61,890 bases of DNA from an uncultured Coprococcus sp. (GTDB lineage: Bacteria > Bacillota_A > Clostridia > Lachnospirales > Lachnospiraceae). The notes beneath the pieces are model-generated. The model had not been told where the DNA came from. It worked only from the letters and a program-made list of their open reading frames with translations, and did no database searches. Positions 18,756 to 28,047 of this stretch are shown here, in pieces; within the stretch, counting starts at the first letter, position 1; the number at the start of each line of letters is the position of its first letter. The stretch spans positions 1 through 61,890 of the forward strand of contig CAAGAB010000074.1 in the NCBI GenBank assembly GCA_900767685.1, in the 5' to 3' direction. The position numbers were made by a program, and so were the translations under genes.

Positions 18756-19418
18756 ATGTACAAATACTTATTATTTGATCTTGATGGAACTATTACGAAG
18801 TCTGAAGAGGGAATTTTTAACTGTATGAAGTATGCGATGGACTGGGCTGGTGTTACATATCCGGAGCCGGAAGTGTTCAGAACCTTCATAGGCCCGTCTC
18901 TGTATGATTCATTTGCAAATACGCTTCATATGGATGATGCACAGGCAAAGGCCATGGTTGCAAAATATAGAGAAAGATATAATGTCGTGGGACTTTTTGA
19001 GGCTGAGGTATATGACGGAGTGGCAGATACATTAAACAAACTCAAAAAAAATGGATGCGTGCTCGCGGTTGCAACCAGCAAACCTACAGAGCCAACATTG
19101 AGGATACTGGATAAGTTTGGAGTTGGCAAGTACTTTGATGTGGTTGTGGGAAGCAATCCTGATGGAACCGGATCAGACAAGAAATATATCATATCCCAAG
19201 TTCTTGTAAAACTGAGATCAGAACATGGGCTGACAGATAATGACATAGAAAACGGCCTCATAGCCATGGTAGGAGACAGACGCTACGATATAGAAGGCGG
19301 AAAAGCCTGCAGTCTCCAGACCATAGGGGTTCTCTACGGGTATGGTAGCAGAGAAGAATTTGAGGCTGCCGGTGCTGACCACATAGTGGAAAAACCGGGA
19401 GAAATACTGGACCTGTAG
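18756..19418 (+). CDS. HAD-family phosphatase, phosphoglycolate phosphatase-like
   Basis: The 220-residue protein has the HAD motifs: I DLDGTITKSEEG (Asp nucleophile and acid/base), II VATSKPTEPT (Thr/Ser), III Lys in the following helix, and IV MVGDRRYDIEG (Asp pair). The helical cap between motifs I and II is that of subfamily I (phosphoglycolate phosphatase/PpaX type), which acts on small phosphate esters or pyrophosphate. The exact substrate is not readable. GGAGG is 7 bases before the ATG. Confidence 0.85.
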   Translation: MYKYLLFDLDGTITKSEEGIFNCMKYAMDWAGVTYPEPEVFRTFIGPSLYDSFANTLHMDDAQAKAMVAKYRERYNVVGLFEAEVYDGVADTLNKLKKNGCVLAVATSKPTEPTLRILDKFGVGKYFDVVVGSNPDGTGSDKKYIISQVLVKLRSEHGLTDNDIENGLIAMVGDRRYDIEGGKACSLQTIGVLYGYGSREEFEAAGADHIVEKPGEILDL

Positions 19419-19475
19419 ACAGAAGAAAAATCCGGGGGATTCCTGATCACAGGATGCAACATAGAAAGTATAAAT

Positions 19476-19536
19476 AAAAATTGAGCCTGTATATGTAAGC
19501 CTAGTGCGATCACATATATACAGGCTCAATTTTTTT
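19476..19536. terminator. Bidirectional terminator between HAD phosphatase and rhomboid genes
   Basis: A long stem of about 19 bp pairs 19476-19496 with the segment from about 19512 to 19535; both ends carry A/T tracts, so it can stop transcription from either side of this convergent junction. Confidence 0.85.
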
Positions 19537-19570
19537 ATAATTAGGTATGGTGTCCGTGATAAGATAATGA

Positions 19571-20155
19571 TCATTTCCGGACATTTGATATATATCCGAA
19601 GAAAGCACCGATGATTCCCCCGATGATATGGGTGAGATTGGACACGTTGTCCTTTACAAATACCCCATCCATGATCTGTCCGCCGATATATAAGACGGCG
19701 ACCAGAATGAAGGTGAGAGGAATGGAACCGTCCTTTATACAGGCGAAAGAAGAAAGCAGTATAAAGGCAAACACAACACCGCTTGCGCCGAGAAGCGCAG
19801 TGCCGGGAAAGAATATAAAGTGAACCAATCCTGTGACAAATGCGGTGATAACTGTAACAATAAGCAGGTCTGAGGATCCATATTTCTCTTCAAGAAGGGG
19901 ACCTATAACAAGCAGTAAGGTCATGTTGTTGATAAGATGACTCCAGCTTGCATGCCCAAGCACATGTGTGAACATTCTTACATATGTGAGAGGGTTAGTG
20001 AGAGGTGCTCTGTATACTTCAAATAAAAGAATATTGCTTTTCCCACCTGTCACACAGTTCAACAGATATGCCGCTAGGCATAGGAGTGCGAAGCTGAGTA
20101 CCACAGGTGAGTTAAAAGATATTCGAAGTATTGTCTTTTGTTTAGTCTTTGACAT
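19571..20155 (-). CDS. Rhomboid-family intramembrane serine protease
   Basis: The 194-residue polytopic protein has about six hydrophobic segments. The rhomboid hallmarks are present: HLINNMTLLLVIGPLLEEKYG (HxxxN and GxxLE pattern), catalytic Ser in LLGASGVVFA and catalytic His in LTHIIGG. Such proteases cleave transmembrane substrates within the bilayer; the substrate is unknown. It is the last gene of a reverse-strand operon (rlmI-like, transglutaminase-like, rhomboid) with a 23-base gap to the preceding gene. Confidence 0.85.
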   Translation of the reverse strand: MSKTKQKTILRISFNSPVVLSFALLCLAAYLLNCVTGGKSNILLFEVYRAPLTNPLTYVRMFTHVLGHASWSHLINNMTLLLVIGPLLEEKYGSSDLLIVTVITAFVTGLVHFIFFPGTALLGASGVVFAFILLSSFACIKDGSIPLTFILVAVLYIGGQIMDGVFVKDNVSNLTHIIGGIIGAFFGYISNVRK

Positions 20156-20178
20156 AATGAGTGATTCTCCATTGCGTT

Positions 20179-20781
20179 CTATGCGTCATAATCAGGCATA
20201 TCATTAAAGTACATCTTGAGAAAGTTAGTGCTGGTCTCAAGGACTCTCATTGTAGATGGGAGTGGAACTGCTATAAGGTCGTTGAATACATATTCCCCTG
20301 CCGCAGAGTCTATTTCATATCCCATCTGGGTTTCGTTGTGAGTATAATCTGCGTTAAATCCGCCGTATTTATTTCCCCTGGCATCCATCCTGATCCATTT
20401 CTTCAGATCCGGGTGATACACAGCGTTAAGTGCATGCATAGCAAGCTTCCCGCCTTTATGTTTAATTCTTATATAACAGAAACCTGTATAAAAGTTGTTG
20501 GCTCTGAGCAGCGCTGCCAACAGGTTTGCCTTTGAGTAACTTATTCCGGTTCGAGCCTCAAGAACATCGGAGGCACTTATCGTAATAATCGTAAAATTGC
20601 TGTCGTAAGTGTGAGAAATCTCATCCCGGACAAAATAGTAACATGCCTGTATGATCTCATCGCTGCTTTTACAGTTTGCCGCAAGTTCTTTTGCTTTAGC
20701 AACGACAATAGGATTGTCGTAATCTACATATTTGTCATACTGTAAATATGCGGAATCCTTATTTCTCTGAATTAGTTGCAT
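20179..20781 (-). CDS. Transglutaminase-like protein with Ser in place of the catalytic Cys
   Basis: The 200-residue cytoplasmic protein fits the transglutaminase/protease core fold: helix LLAALLRANN, strand HALNAVY with His116 and WIRMDARGNK with Asp133, which would be the His and Asp of the triad. The position expected to hold the nucleophilic Cys (GICY-type motif in relatives) reads GISYSKANLL, i.e. Ser81, encoded by AGT, one base away from TGT. It is therefore either an inactive binding protein or an unusual Ser variant. It starts 4 bases after the methyltransferase stop, AAGGAGAG upstream, so it is translated from the same operon. Substrate unknown. Confidence 0.7.
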   Translation of the reverse strand: MQLIQRNKDSAYLQYDKYVDYDNPIVVAKAKELAANCKSSDEIIQACYYFVRDEISHTYDSNFTIITISASDVLEARTGISYSKANLLAALLRANNFYTGFCYIRIKHKGGKLAMHALNAVYHPDLKKWIRMDARGNKYGGFNADYTHNETQMGYEIDSAAGEYVFNDLIAVPLPSTMRVLETSTNFLKMYFNDMPDYDA

Positions 20782-20785
20782 TGTG

Positions 20786-21985
20786 TCATCTCTCCTTTAT
20801 TACTTGAAATATATAGAACTTCAGATAGTAGGATTCATCTGCAGCCCATAATATTGGGTGGTCAGGAGCTTGTGTACGGAATTCGACCTGACGAAGCCTG
20901 ACATGAGAATTCATGGCTGCCTGCCTTATAGTCTTTGTAAAAAGTTCGAAATCCATAAAATGTGAACATGAACATGTAGCCAGGAAACCGCCGTCTTTGA
21001 CGAGCTTCATGGCGCGCAAATTTATCTCGCGATAACCCTTTACGGCGTTTTTAATTGAATTTCTTGATTTTGTGAATGCGGGTGGGTCGAGAATTACCAC
21101 ATCAAACTTTTCGCCCTTTGATTCCAATTCTGGAAGAAGATCAAATACATCTCTGCACTCAAACGAAACAGTATTCTCAAGTCCGTTGAGTACTGCGTTT
21201 TCTCTGGCCTGGGCTATAGCAAGCTCTGAAGCGTCTACTCCCAAAACGCTTGAGGCACCTGCTATGCCTGCGTTAAGTGCAAAAGAACCGGTGTGAGTAA
21301 AACAATCAAGTACTTTTGCACCTTTACATAATTTCTGAATAGCAAGACGATTATACTTCTGATCCAAAAAGAATCCGGTCTTCTGACCATCCTTCACATC
21401 AACAATATATCGAACGCCATTTTCATTTATGTGAACATTGGTGTCAAATTCGTCACCAATAAACCCCTTGTATGGCTCCATCCCCTCGTGTTTTCTGACT
21501 TTTGCATCGCTGCGCTCATAAACACCCGATATTATTATACCATCATTTTTGAGTATAATTTTTAAACTATTTATTAACAAATTTTTAACTTTGTCAATTC
21601 CGAGAGCAAGAGATTCAACGACCAGGACATTTTCAAATTTGTCGATGACTATGCCGGGAAGAAAATCAGCCTCGCCAAAAACGATTCTGCAGCTGCTGGT
21701 GTCCACGGTCTTTTTTCTGTAATCCCATGCATCCTGAAGCCGTCTGGTAAAGAATGCCTCATCAATCTCCACGTTGGCATCCCTTGTCAGCATGCGCACG
21801 GTTATCTTGGAGTTGGTGTTGATAAATCCTTTACCGAGATGATATCCGTCGAAATCATTTACCAGAACAATATCTCCATTTTCGAAGTTTCCAAGGACGG
21901 AATCTATCTCGTTGTCAAATATCCAGGCTCCTCCTGCTTTCAGAAGTCTGCCTTCACCTTTCTTTAATGTAACAATTGCACTCAT
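20786..21985 (-). CDS. rlmI: Class I rRNA methyltransferase, RlmI-like (23S rRNA m5C)
   Basis: The 399-residue protein has an N-terminal PUA domain (KKGEGRLLKAGGAWIFDNEI), an EEHD-like middle region and a Rossmann methyltransferase domain. Visible motifs: VLDCFTHTGSFALNAG (SAM-binding motif I), VLGVDASELAIAQAREN (acidic loop), VILDPPAFTKSRNSI (catalytic DPP) and CSCSHFM (Cys motif VI). In E. coli RlmI methylates C1962 of 23S rRNA; specificity here is inferred. AAGGAT lies 9 bases before the ATG. An unusual AT-rich tandem repeat lies immediately upstream. Confidence 0.88.
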   Translation of the reverse strand: MSAIVTLKKGEGRLLKAGGAWIFDNEIDSVLGNFENGDIVLVNDFDGYHLGKGFINTNSKITVRMLTRDANVEIDEAFFTRRLQDAWDYRKKTVDTSSCRIVFGEADFLPGIVIDKFENVLVVESLALGIDKVKNLLINSLKIILKNDGIIISGVYERSDAKVRKHEGMEPYKGFIGDEFDTNVHINENGVRYIVDVKDGQKTGFFLDQKYNRLAIQKLCKGAKVLDCFTHTGSFALNAGIAGASSVLGVDASELAIAQARENAVLNGLENTVSFECRDVFDLLPELESKGEKFDVVILDPPAFTKSRNSIKNAVKGYREINLRAMKLVKDGGFLATCSCSHFMDFELFTKTIRQAAMNSHVRLRQVEFRTQAPDHPILWAADESYYLKFYIFQVIKER

Positions 21986-22004
21986 TTGTCTGTATCCTTT
22001 CCAT

Positions 22005-22113
22005 AAATAATGTAATCAAAATAAAGCAATCAAAATAATGTAGTCGAAATAAAGCAATCAAAATAAAGTGATTAAAATAATGTAGTTGAAATAAAGTGAT
22101 ATGAAAATAAATG
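22005..22113. repeat. AT-rich degenerate 13-15 bp tandem repeat upstream of rlmI
   Basis: Eight imperfect units of 13-15 bases follow each other, each based on AAAATAAAGCAATC or AAAATAATGTAGTCG. The array lies in the divergent region between rlmI (reverse strand, start 21985) and the CAP-domain protein gene (forward, start 22427). A long reverse-strand frame across it is a by-product of the repeat. Confidence 0.8.
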
Positions 22114-22426
22114 GTGGATTTGTAAACGACAGTGGCATGTACGCAAGATTTAAGATGAGTCTGCCATCCTGTCTGCTTGTAATTATACAATGTCTATATT
22201 GATGTTGTAAGCTAAAATATTACACAACTTGTATTCTACCATATACAAATAAGAAAGCTCAACAATTAAGAAATCCGAGTTAACAGAAATGTAACAAAAA
22301 CCGTGCAAAAAAGTTATACTTGTAAAAAATATGTAACACGTGTATACTACGTGTGGAAAATATTACAAATCATACAAAAGAAACAGACTAAAAAATAAAA
22401 AAATGAATATGAAGGAGAACAGAAAA

Positions 22427-24394
22427 ATGAGTACAAATTTCAAGAGCACCGGTACGGGTAGCAGATACAAAAGATTTCTGTGTGCAGTGCTGGCATGCAT
22501 TGTGATGATGTCGACAATTTTTACTGGCGACATAACGGTCAAAGCCCAGAGTGAACAGGAAGCAACGGCGCCGGTTGCTTCGCCTTCTGATCCGGACGAA
22601 GAAAAGTCGGGACTGGTAAGGGAGAATGATGGATACAGATATTATATCAAGGACATAGCTCAGACCGGTGGCAAATGGATAAAGATGTCTGACAGAGAAG
22701 TGTATGTTGGCAAAACCGGCTATGTTGAAAGAGTGTATTACACTTCAACCCAAAGACTGAAAATAGTCAAGGGTCTTGAGAGCTTTAATGCATCAAACAT
22801 GGAAGATAAGCTGAGCAATGGATATAATTATCTATTTGACAAGAATGGCATAAGGATAAAAAAGTCGGGATGGTACACAGTAAAGAACTGCAAGTATTAT
22901 GCTGCCGGAAAAGGTATACTCACGCAGAAGTATGTGAAGTCCGGCAATACAATAAAACTGTATAGCGACAACAGTGGAAAAGGACAGTGGAAGATATATA
23001 AAAAAACTTGGAGAGCCGTGGATGGACAGAGATTGTATTTTGGACCGTCAGGAGTGTGCACAAGGATATATTATCCAAAACAGAGAAGACTTAAGGTCCT
23101 TATGAACGGGAACTTTGTGCTTGCCAGGAATATGGTGTTCGCTATGGACAATGGCATGGAATATTATTTTAATGCAAATGGTGTCCGTGAGAAAAAGTCA
23201 GGCTGGCACAAATCTTACAGTGGACAGATGGTTTATGTAAACTCATCCAGCCGTGTGATAGGCAAGGTAATTAAGCGTGGCGGAACATACAGATTCTATA
23301 AAGTCGATTCTACCGGAAAAAGATGGGTTTTGCAGAAGAATAAGTGGTTAAAAGACAATTCCAGATTGTATTATTTTGCAGGAAATGGCTGTGCTAAGGT
23401 TGTATATGACATTTCTTCTAAGAGGCTGTACACTTATTCCGGAAGCTCTAGAAAATATGTTCCGGTGAAAAACAAGCTTTATAAGCTCAATGGAAAGGCT
23501 TATTATTTTTATAACAGCAAGGGCGTGAGAACCACAAGTAAGGGATGGAAAAAAGCTGATTCACATACTTTATATTATATTGGTTCAAAGGGTTATATGA
23601 CTTCCAAATATGTGGAATCCGGTTCCAGAAAGTATATGTATAATTACAATTATTCTACAGGAAAATGGGTACCGCAGAAGAATAAGTGGTGTAAGATAAG
23701 AACGCACAGATATTTCTTCAATTCAAAGGGTATGGCAACCATAGATTTTGCTGAATCAAGCCAGAAAGTGTATGTTCTTTCGAAAGGCAAGTGGACTTCG
23801 GTTAAGAATTCTATACAGAAGGTTGGCAGTGCAAATTATTTCTTTGACAGGAGAGGTGTCAGAGTGAAAAAAGCCGGTGTATACAAGACAGCAAATGGTT
23901 ATCTGGCATACGTGAACAGAAAGGGCGTTGTATACAAAAGAGCATATAACCTTGAGGTAGAGAGATATTACAAGATCGATCTGGGAAATGGCAGAAGTAC
24001 ATATGTATATGGATACTATGATCTGGGCGCTGCATCTAAACTTATGGCAGAAGTAAATGCTCATAGAAATGAAAACGGATTGGCTTCACTTGAAATATCT
24101 TCAACACTTACAGATACTGCGACAACAAGAGCTATAGAGATAAGCAATACTACAGGTCATGTCAGACCAAATGGAACATTGTGTATAAACTCAATGTATG
24201 AATTATATGGCGAAAATCTTGCGTATGGTTTCAGTGAGGAATCTCTTGCATTTAGAGCATGGACAAAATCTTCTGACCACGAGAGAAACATGCTGGATAC
24301 ATCATACAAAACAATGGGAGCAGCAGTATTTATTGCTTTAGACAGAGATAATCAGGGATATAAAAGATACTACGTGTTGACATTTGGAAAATAA
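22427..24394 (+). CDS. Secreted repeat protein with C-terminal CAP (SCP/PR-1) domain
   Basis: I choose ATG 22427 because GGAG lies 9 bases upstream; the frame is open further upstream without a ribosome site. The 655-residue product begins with a signal peptide (about residues 15-40, RFLCAVLACIVMMSTIF, cleavage near VKA). Residues about 60-500 contain at least nine Tyr/Trp/Lys-rich repeats of the type W-x-K-x-n-YYFxxxGVRxxKxGW, reminiscent of cell-wall/glucan-binding repeats. The last 120 residues form a CAP domain (LMAEVNAHRNENGL, TTGHVRPNG, YGENLAYG, WTKSSDHERNML, GAAVF). Clostridial CAP proteins are extracellular and of mostly unknown activity. It is probably held at the cell wall by the repeats. 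Confidence 0.8.
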   Translation: MSTNFKSTGTGSRYKRFLCAVLACIVMMSTIFTGDITVKAQSEQEATAPVASPSDPDEEKSGLVRENDGYRYYIKDIAQTGGKWIKMSDREVYVGKTGYVERVYYTSTQRLKIVKGLESFNASNMEDKLSNGYNYLFDKNGIRIKKSGWYTVKNCKYYAAGKGILTQKYVKSGNTIKLYSDNSGKGQWKIYKKTWRAVDGQRLYFGPSGVCTRIYYPKQRRLKVLMNGNFVLARNMVFAMDNGMEYYFNANGVREKKSGWHKSYSGQMVYVNSSSRVIGKVIKRGGTYRFYKVDSTGKRWVLQKNKWLKDNSRLYYFAGNGCAKVVYDISSKRLYTYSGSSRKYVPVKNKLYKLNGKAYYFYNSKGVRTTSKGWKKADSHTLYYIGSKGYMTSKYVESGSRKYMYNYNYSTGKWVPQKNKWCKIRTHRYFFNSKGMATIDFAESSQKVYVLSKGKWTSVKNSIQKVGSANYFFDRRGVRVKKAGVYKTANGYLAYVNRKGVVYKRAYNLEVERYYKIDLGNGRSTYVYGYYDLGAASKLMAEVNAHRNENGLASLEISSTLTDTATTRAIEISNTTGHVRPNGTLCINSMYELYGENLAYGFSEESLAFRAWTKSSDHERNMLDTSYKTMGAAVFIALDRDNQGYKRYYVLTFGK

Positions 24395-24553
24395 AAGTCA
24401 AAGATGCGGGAAATTATCAGAATAAAGATGACATAATGCGATCTAATCGGTTTAAATTAAATTGAATTATGAGTGAAAATAGAGTACCATACATAGTAGA
24501 GATAAATTGGTCGGATATGAACTAAATGGCTAGTTTGGGAATGGAGATTGTGT

Positions 24554-25381
24554 GTGGGTTTCATATATTCGTCTTTAAATAAAAGTGATGGCGAGAGCTG
24601 GTCACATTTTGACAATAGAATAGCAAGAATGCTTCCGTTTGCGACGGGTGAGGTGTATTTTGATCTGAGAAATTATAATGCATGTACAGGTGAGTTTGGA
24701 GTATATACCAGATGGGACGAGGAGCTTAAAGCTGTGCTGGGGTATGAACTTCCGTGTGGAGGATACTTTGTCAAAGCAACAATAGCACAGGCATATAAGT
24801 TTCACGATCTTGGATGCAGCCTTCCTGTATATATGAAACTGATATCGCACAGTGGAAGATTATATCCGTATAGGACATATATTATGTTGGATGGCAGACC
24901 GTATAGTCTGGAGTTCGGCGGTGGTGAGCTTTTGCCGATGGACGATAGATTTGAGGAGCTTGCATTTGATGGTGATGTGGATCATCAGGAGACTGTTGTG
25001 ACATCATCGGCGAGCGGCAGTCAGAGATTCCGGTGGAACGGCAGCCAGATGCGACAGATGTTTGGCAGTCAGGGCGGTTTCCGGTATCTGCAGGGAAGCC
25101 AGTATGGATTCGCCGGTAGGGCAGGCAGTCAGAGATTCAGGTGGAATGGCAGTCAGATGCGACAGATGTTTGGCAGCCAAAGGTCATATGCACTAGGAAA
25201 TATAGAACAGATGGCGTGGCCGGTTGAAGAACAGACAATAGAGAGCCGGGATAGACAGGATAGAATGAAAGAGCTGCTGATGGAGTATCCGCAGGAATGG
25301 CAGCTTATCAACAGGAACAGAAGACCGGTCAAGAATATTGGAGGCAATGCCAGATTTGGTTATGGTCTGGATTTGATTTAG
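24554..25381 (+). CDS. GSQ-repeat protein of unknown function, first gene of a glycosyltransferase/GtrA cassette
   Basis: I choose GTG 24554 (GGAG 7 bases upstream); TTG 24548 is too close to it. The product has 275 residues and no signal peptide. Residues 1-145 form a Tyr/Cys-containing domain I do not recognise (MGFIYSSLNKSDG, VYFDLRNYNACTG). Residues 155-210 carry seven GSQ motifs spaced 8, 8, 10, 10, 8 and 8 residues apart, including two identical 19-residue copies (from Gly155 and from Gly191) containing RFRWNGSQMRQMF. The DNA copies are 25016-25072 and 25124-25180, with five synonymous differences, so the peptide is under selection. The tail is charged. The next gene starts 18 bases downstream. 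Confidence 0.6.
   Translation: MGFIYSSLNKSDGESWSHFDNRIARMLPFATGEVYFDLRNYNACTGEFGVYTRWDEELKAVLGYELPCGGYFVKATIAQAYKFHDLGCSLPVYMKLISHSGRLYPYRTYIMLDGRPYSLEFGGGELLPMDDRFEELAFDGDVDHQETVVTSSASGSQRFRWNGSQMRQMFGSQGGFRYLQGSQYGFAGRAGSQRFRWNGSQMRQMFGSQRSYALGNIEQMAWPVEEQTIESRDRQDRMKELLMEYPQEWQLINRNRRPVKNIGGNARFGYGLDLI
25016..25180 (+). repeat. In-frame 57-bp direct repeat within the GSQ protein
   Basis: Copies at 25016-25072 and 25124-25180, 108 bases (36 codons) apart, differ at five positions, all synonymous. The intervening segment contains further GSQ codon triplets. Confidence 0.85.
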
Positions 25382-25399
25382 AGATAACAGGGAACGTAC

Positions 25400-26260
25400 A
25401 TGAAAAAAGAATACACAGAAGAGATAAGGGGCTTTCACACATTGTGGACAGCTCCTTATTTCACTCAGAATACAAGCGGCACATATAACATGCAGGATTA
25501 TGAATTGCTGACAATGATATTGTCGGCTTTGATGTGGCGCAAAATGAATGGCCCAATAACACTTTATGGTGATGAAAGAGCCATCGATTATATACACAAA
25601 AACAAAATAGATCACATATGGAATGGTGGTATTGAGGAGATAAAGGTACCTGGTGAGATATCTCCACGGGTATTTTGGGCTGCCGGAAAGCTATTTGCTC
25701 TCAAACGTGCACAAATGCCGGCTGTCATGGTGGATCTTGACCTTATCGTGTGGAAGAATATAGGCAGTTACATAGACGGAACAGACGTAAGTGCAATACA
25801 CAGAGAGGGGATATATCCAGATGTGTATCCTGGAAGAGAATTCTTCAATATGAGAAAAGGTTATGAATTTGATCCTGAATGGAGCTGGGATGTCCCACCT
25901 GTGAATACGTGTATGCTGTATATTGCGGATGAGATTTTTAAGAAGTATTATGTGGACAGTTCCATAGGTTTTATGGAAAACTGTATGGAGACTGAGGAAA
26001 ATCTGTGCCATATGGTATTTGCGGAGCAGAGACTTTTGGCTATGTGTGCCGAGAAGTGCGGTAAGATGATTTCGTCATTCTTTCCTGAGGCTGCGGATAT
26101 AAGCAGGCAGGATGTGTTTACACATCTGTGGGGGTACAAGAATATTCTGAAGTTCAATTTTCAAAAGAGAGTGGAGTATAATAACCGGCTTTGCGAGAGG
26201 ATAGAGAGAGACTTTCCAGAAGAAGCACATATTTTAGGGGAGTTAAATGTTTGTGGGTAA
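25400..26260 (+). CDS. Putative GT-A-like glycosyltransferase (DUF6734-like)
   Basis: The 286-residue cytoplasmic protein starts with GFHTLWTAPYFTQN and contains ILSALMWRKMNGPITLYGDE, PRVFWAAGKLFALKRA and MVDLDLIVWKNI. The DLD triad after a hydrophobic strand looks like the metal/nucleotide-sugar DxD motif of GT-A enzymes, and the overall pattern matches what I recall of DUF6734. Later VNTCMLYIADEIFKKYY and AEQRLLAMCAEK would be in the acceptor half. Donor and acceptor are unknown. Its end overlaps the gtrA-like start by 14 bases, so translation is coupled; the preceding GSQ-repeat protein could be a partner or an acceptor. Confidence 0.6.
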   Translation: MKKEYTEEIRGFHTLWTAPYFTQNTSGTYNMQDYELLTMILSALMWRKMNGPITLYGDERAIDYIHKNKIDHIWNGGIEEIKVPGEISPRVFWAAGKLFALKRAQMPAVMVDLDLIVWKNIGSYIDGTDVSAIHREGIYPDVYPGREFFNMRKGYEFDPEWSWDVPPVNTCMLYIADEIFKKYYVDSSIGFMENCMETEENLCHMVFAEQRLLAMCAEKCGKMISSFFPEAADISRQDVFTHLWGYKNILKFNFQKRVEYNNRLCERIERDFPEEAHILGELNVCG

Positions 26261-26672
26261 GATACTGAAGAAGATACCCAGGGAAATATATATTTATATA
26301 TTATGGGGAATAGTCGTCGGGGCAGTAAATCTTGGATCTACCTGGATTTTTATGTCAAAATGCGGAATAGATCCGGTGAGAGCCAATTTTCTGGCATGGA
26401 TATTGTATAATTTCGTTTCGTTTATAACAAACAGAAAATCCGTATTCCACACAGCTGCGGAGACTGCATGGGAGTTTATAAGGGAGCTGCTGGCATTTTA
26501 TGTGAGTCGTATATTTACACTGATCGTTGAGGAGGGGCTCATATACATACTGGTGGACAGACTGCACCTGTGGGCGATGGGGATAAAGACATTCACATCC
26601 ATATTAGTGATAATTTTGAACTACTATATAAGCAAAAAAATTATATTCAGGAAGATAAAAGATAGACTTTGA
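26247..26672 (+). CDS. GtrA-family membrane protein
   Basis: The 141-residue protein has four hydrophobic segments (about 14-34, 41-59, 80-101 and 110-131) and the GtrA pattern (FLAWILYNFVSFITNRKSVF and a final NYYISKKIIFRK). GtrA proteins are proposed to move or present polyprenyl-linked sugars during cell-surface polysaccharide or teichoic acid glycosylation. It overlaps the upstream glycosyltransferase-like gene by 14 bases, which supports a joint envelope glycosylation role. Confidence 0.8.
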   Translation: MFVGKILKKIPREIYIYILWGIVVGAVNLGSTWIFMSKCGIDPVRANFLAWILYNFVSFITNRKSVFHTAAETAWEFIRELLAFYVSRIFTLIVEEGLIYILVDRLHLWAMGIKTFTSILVIILNYYISKKIIFRKIKDRL

Positions 26673-26753
26673 GAGGCATTTGCTGAGAAATGTTTATCGA
26701 AATTTAATAGAAAAATATGCATACAATTACTTCCAAACATTTTGTAGTTGGGG

Positions 26754-26759
26754 TATAAT
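26754..26759 (+). promoter_or_regulatory. Probable -10 box of the fabF-accDA operon
   Basis: TATAAT at 26754-26759, with a weak -35 (TTCCAA at 26731-26736, 17-base spacer). It lies 45 bases upstream of the fabF ATG. Confidence 0.45.
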
Positions 26760-26803
26760 ATAAAAATATGTAAATGTAAATTAGACAATTCAAGGAGATA
26801 AGT

Positions 26804-28042
26804 ATGAAAAAGAGAGTAGTAATAACAGGTATAGGAGCCATCACTCCAGTCGGCAACACAGTTGACGAGTATTGGAATTCACTCAAAGAGGGAAAGCATG
26901 GTTTCGGACCTATCACACAGTTTGATGCTTCGGCATACAAGTGCAAGCTTGTGGGTGAGGTGAAGAACTTCGTTGCAAAGGATTACATTGATCCAAAGTC
27001 TGCAAGACGTATGGCAAGATTCACACAGTTTGCTGTTAAGGCAACACAGGAGGCCATGGCAGATTCAGGACTTGATATGAGCAAAGAGGATGCATACAGA
27101 GTTGGTACATGTATAGGATCAGGCGTCGGCTCACTTCAGGAGCTTGAGAATGCATATGGAACCATTCTCACAAAGGGACCTCTTCGTGTGAGCCCATTTG
27201 TAGTTCCTATGATGATAAGCAATATCGCAGCAGGTAATGTTGCTATCCAGTTTGGCCTTAAAGGAAAGAGTATAGATGTTGTAACTGCATGTGCATCAGG
27301 AACCAACAGCATCGGTGAGGCGTTTAGAACAATCCAGTATGGTGACGCTGATGTCATGGTAGCCGGTGGATGTGAGGCAGCGGTTTCACCTATCGGTATA
27401 TCAACATTTGACTCACTCACAGCACTTACATCATCGACAGATCCTGACAGATGTTCAATTCCATTTGACAAGGACAGAAGCGGTTTCGTTCTCGGTGAGG
27501 GCGCAGGTATAGTTATACTTGAGGAGCTTGAGCATGCAAAGGCAAGAGACGCAAAGATATACGCTGAGCTCACAGGATATGGCTGTTCGAGTGATGCACA
27601 TCACATCACAGCACCTGAGGAGTCAGGAGAGGGCCCTGCAGTTGCAATGACAAATGCTGTCAGGGACGCAGGCATTCCAATGGATGCAGTTCAGTATATA
27701 AATGCCCATGGTACAAGCACACATCTCAACGATCTTGTTGAGACAAGAGCTATAAAGAAGGCATTTGGAGATCATGCAAAGGATATCAAGATCAACTCAA
27801 CAAAGTCTATGACAGGACATCTTCTCGGTGCAGCTGGTGCCATCGAGGCTATTGCCTGTGTCAAGAGTATAGAGGAAGGTTACATTCATAGAACAAGAGG
27901 ACTTATCGAGAGCGAGGAGGAGCTTGATCTGGATTACTGTAAGGAGCCATGTGAGATGGATGTCGATGTTGCAATAAGCAACTCACTTGGATTTGGCGGA
28001 CACAACGCATGTATCGTTTTACAGAAGTATAAGGAGCAGTAA
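26804..28042 (+). CDS. fabF: 3-oxoacyl-[ACP] synthase II (FabF)
   Basis: FabF condenses acyl-ACP with malonyl-ACP in fatty-acid elongation. The 412-residue length is typical. The catalytic triad is visible: Cys163 in [10 protein letters not shown], His in [11 protein letters not shown] and His in [23 protein letters not shown] near the C-terminus is also conserved. AAGGAG is 8 bases before the ATG. accDA starts 5 bases after the stop, so both are co-translated. Other fab genes (fabD, fabG, fabZ, acpP, accB, accC) are not in the window. Confidence 0.96.
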   Translation: MKKRVVITGIGAITPVGNTVDEYWNSLKEGKHGFGPITQFDASAYKCKLVGEVKNFVAKDYIDPKSARRMARFTQFAVKATQEAMADSGLDMSKEDAYRVGTCIGSGVGSLQELENAYGTILTKGPLRVSPFVVPMMISNIAAGNVAIQFGLKGKSIDVVTACASGTNSIGEAFRTIQYGDADVMVAGGCEAAVSPIGISTFDSLTALTSSTDPDRCSIPFDKDRSGFVLGEGAGIVILEELEHAKARDAKIYAELTGYGCSSDAHHITAPEESGEGPAVAMTNAVRDAGIPMDAVQYINAHGTSTHLNDLVETRAIKKAFGDHAKDIKINSTKSMTGHLLGAAGAIEAIACVKSIEEGYIHRTRGLIESEEELDLDYCKEPCEMDVDVAISNSLGFGGHNACIVLQKYKEQ

Positions 28043-28047
28043 AAATC

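Noticed and set aside
21954..22190. 78-codon reverse frame across the AT-rich repeat
   Set aside because: Its Phe/Leu/Ile periodicity is just the translated DNA repeat; it runs into the rlmI start region.
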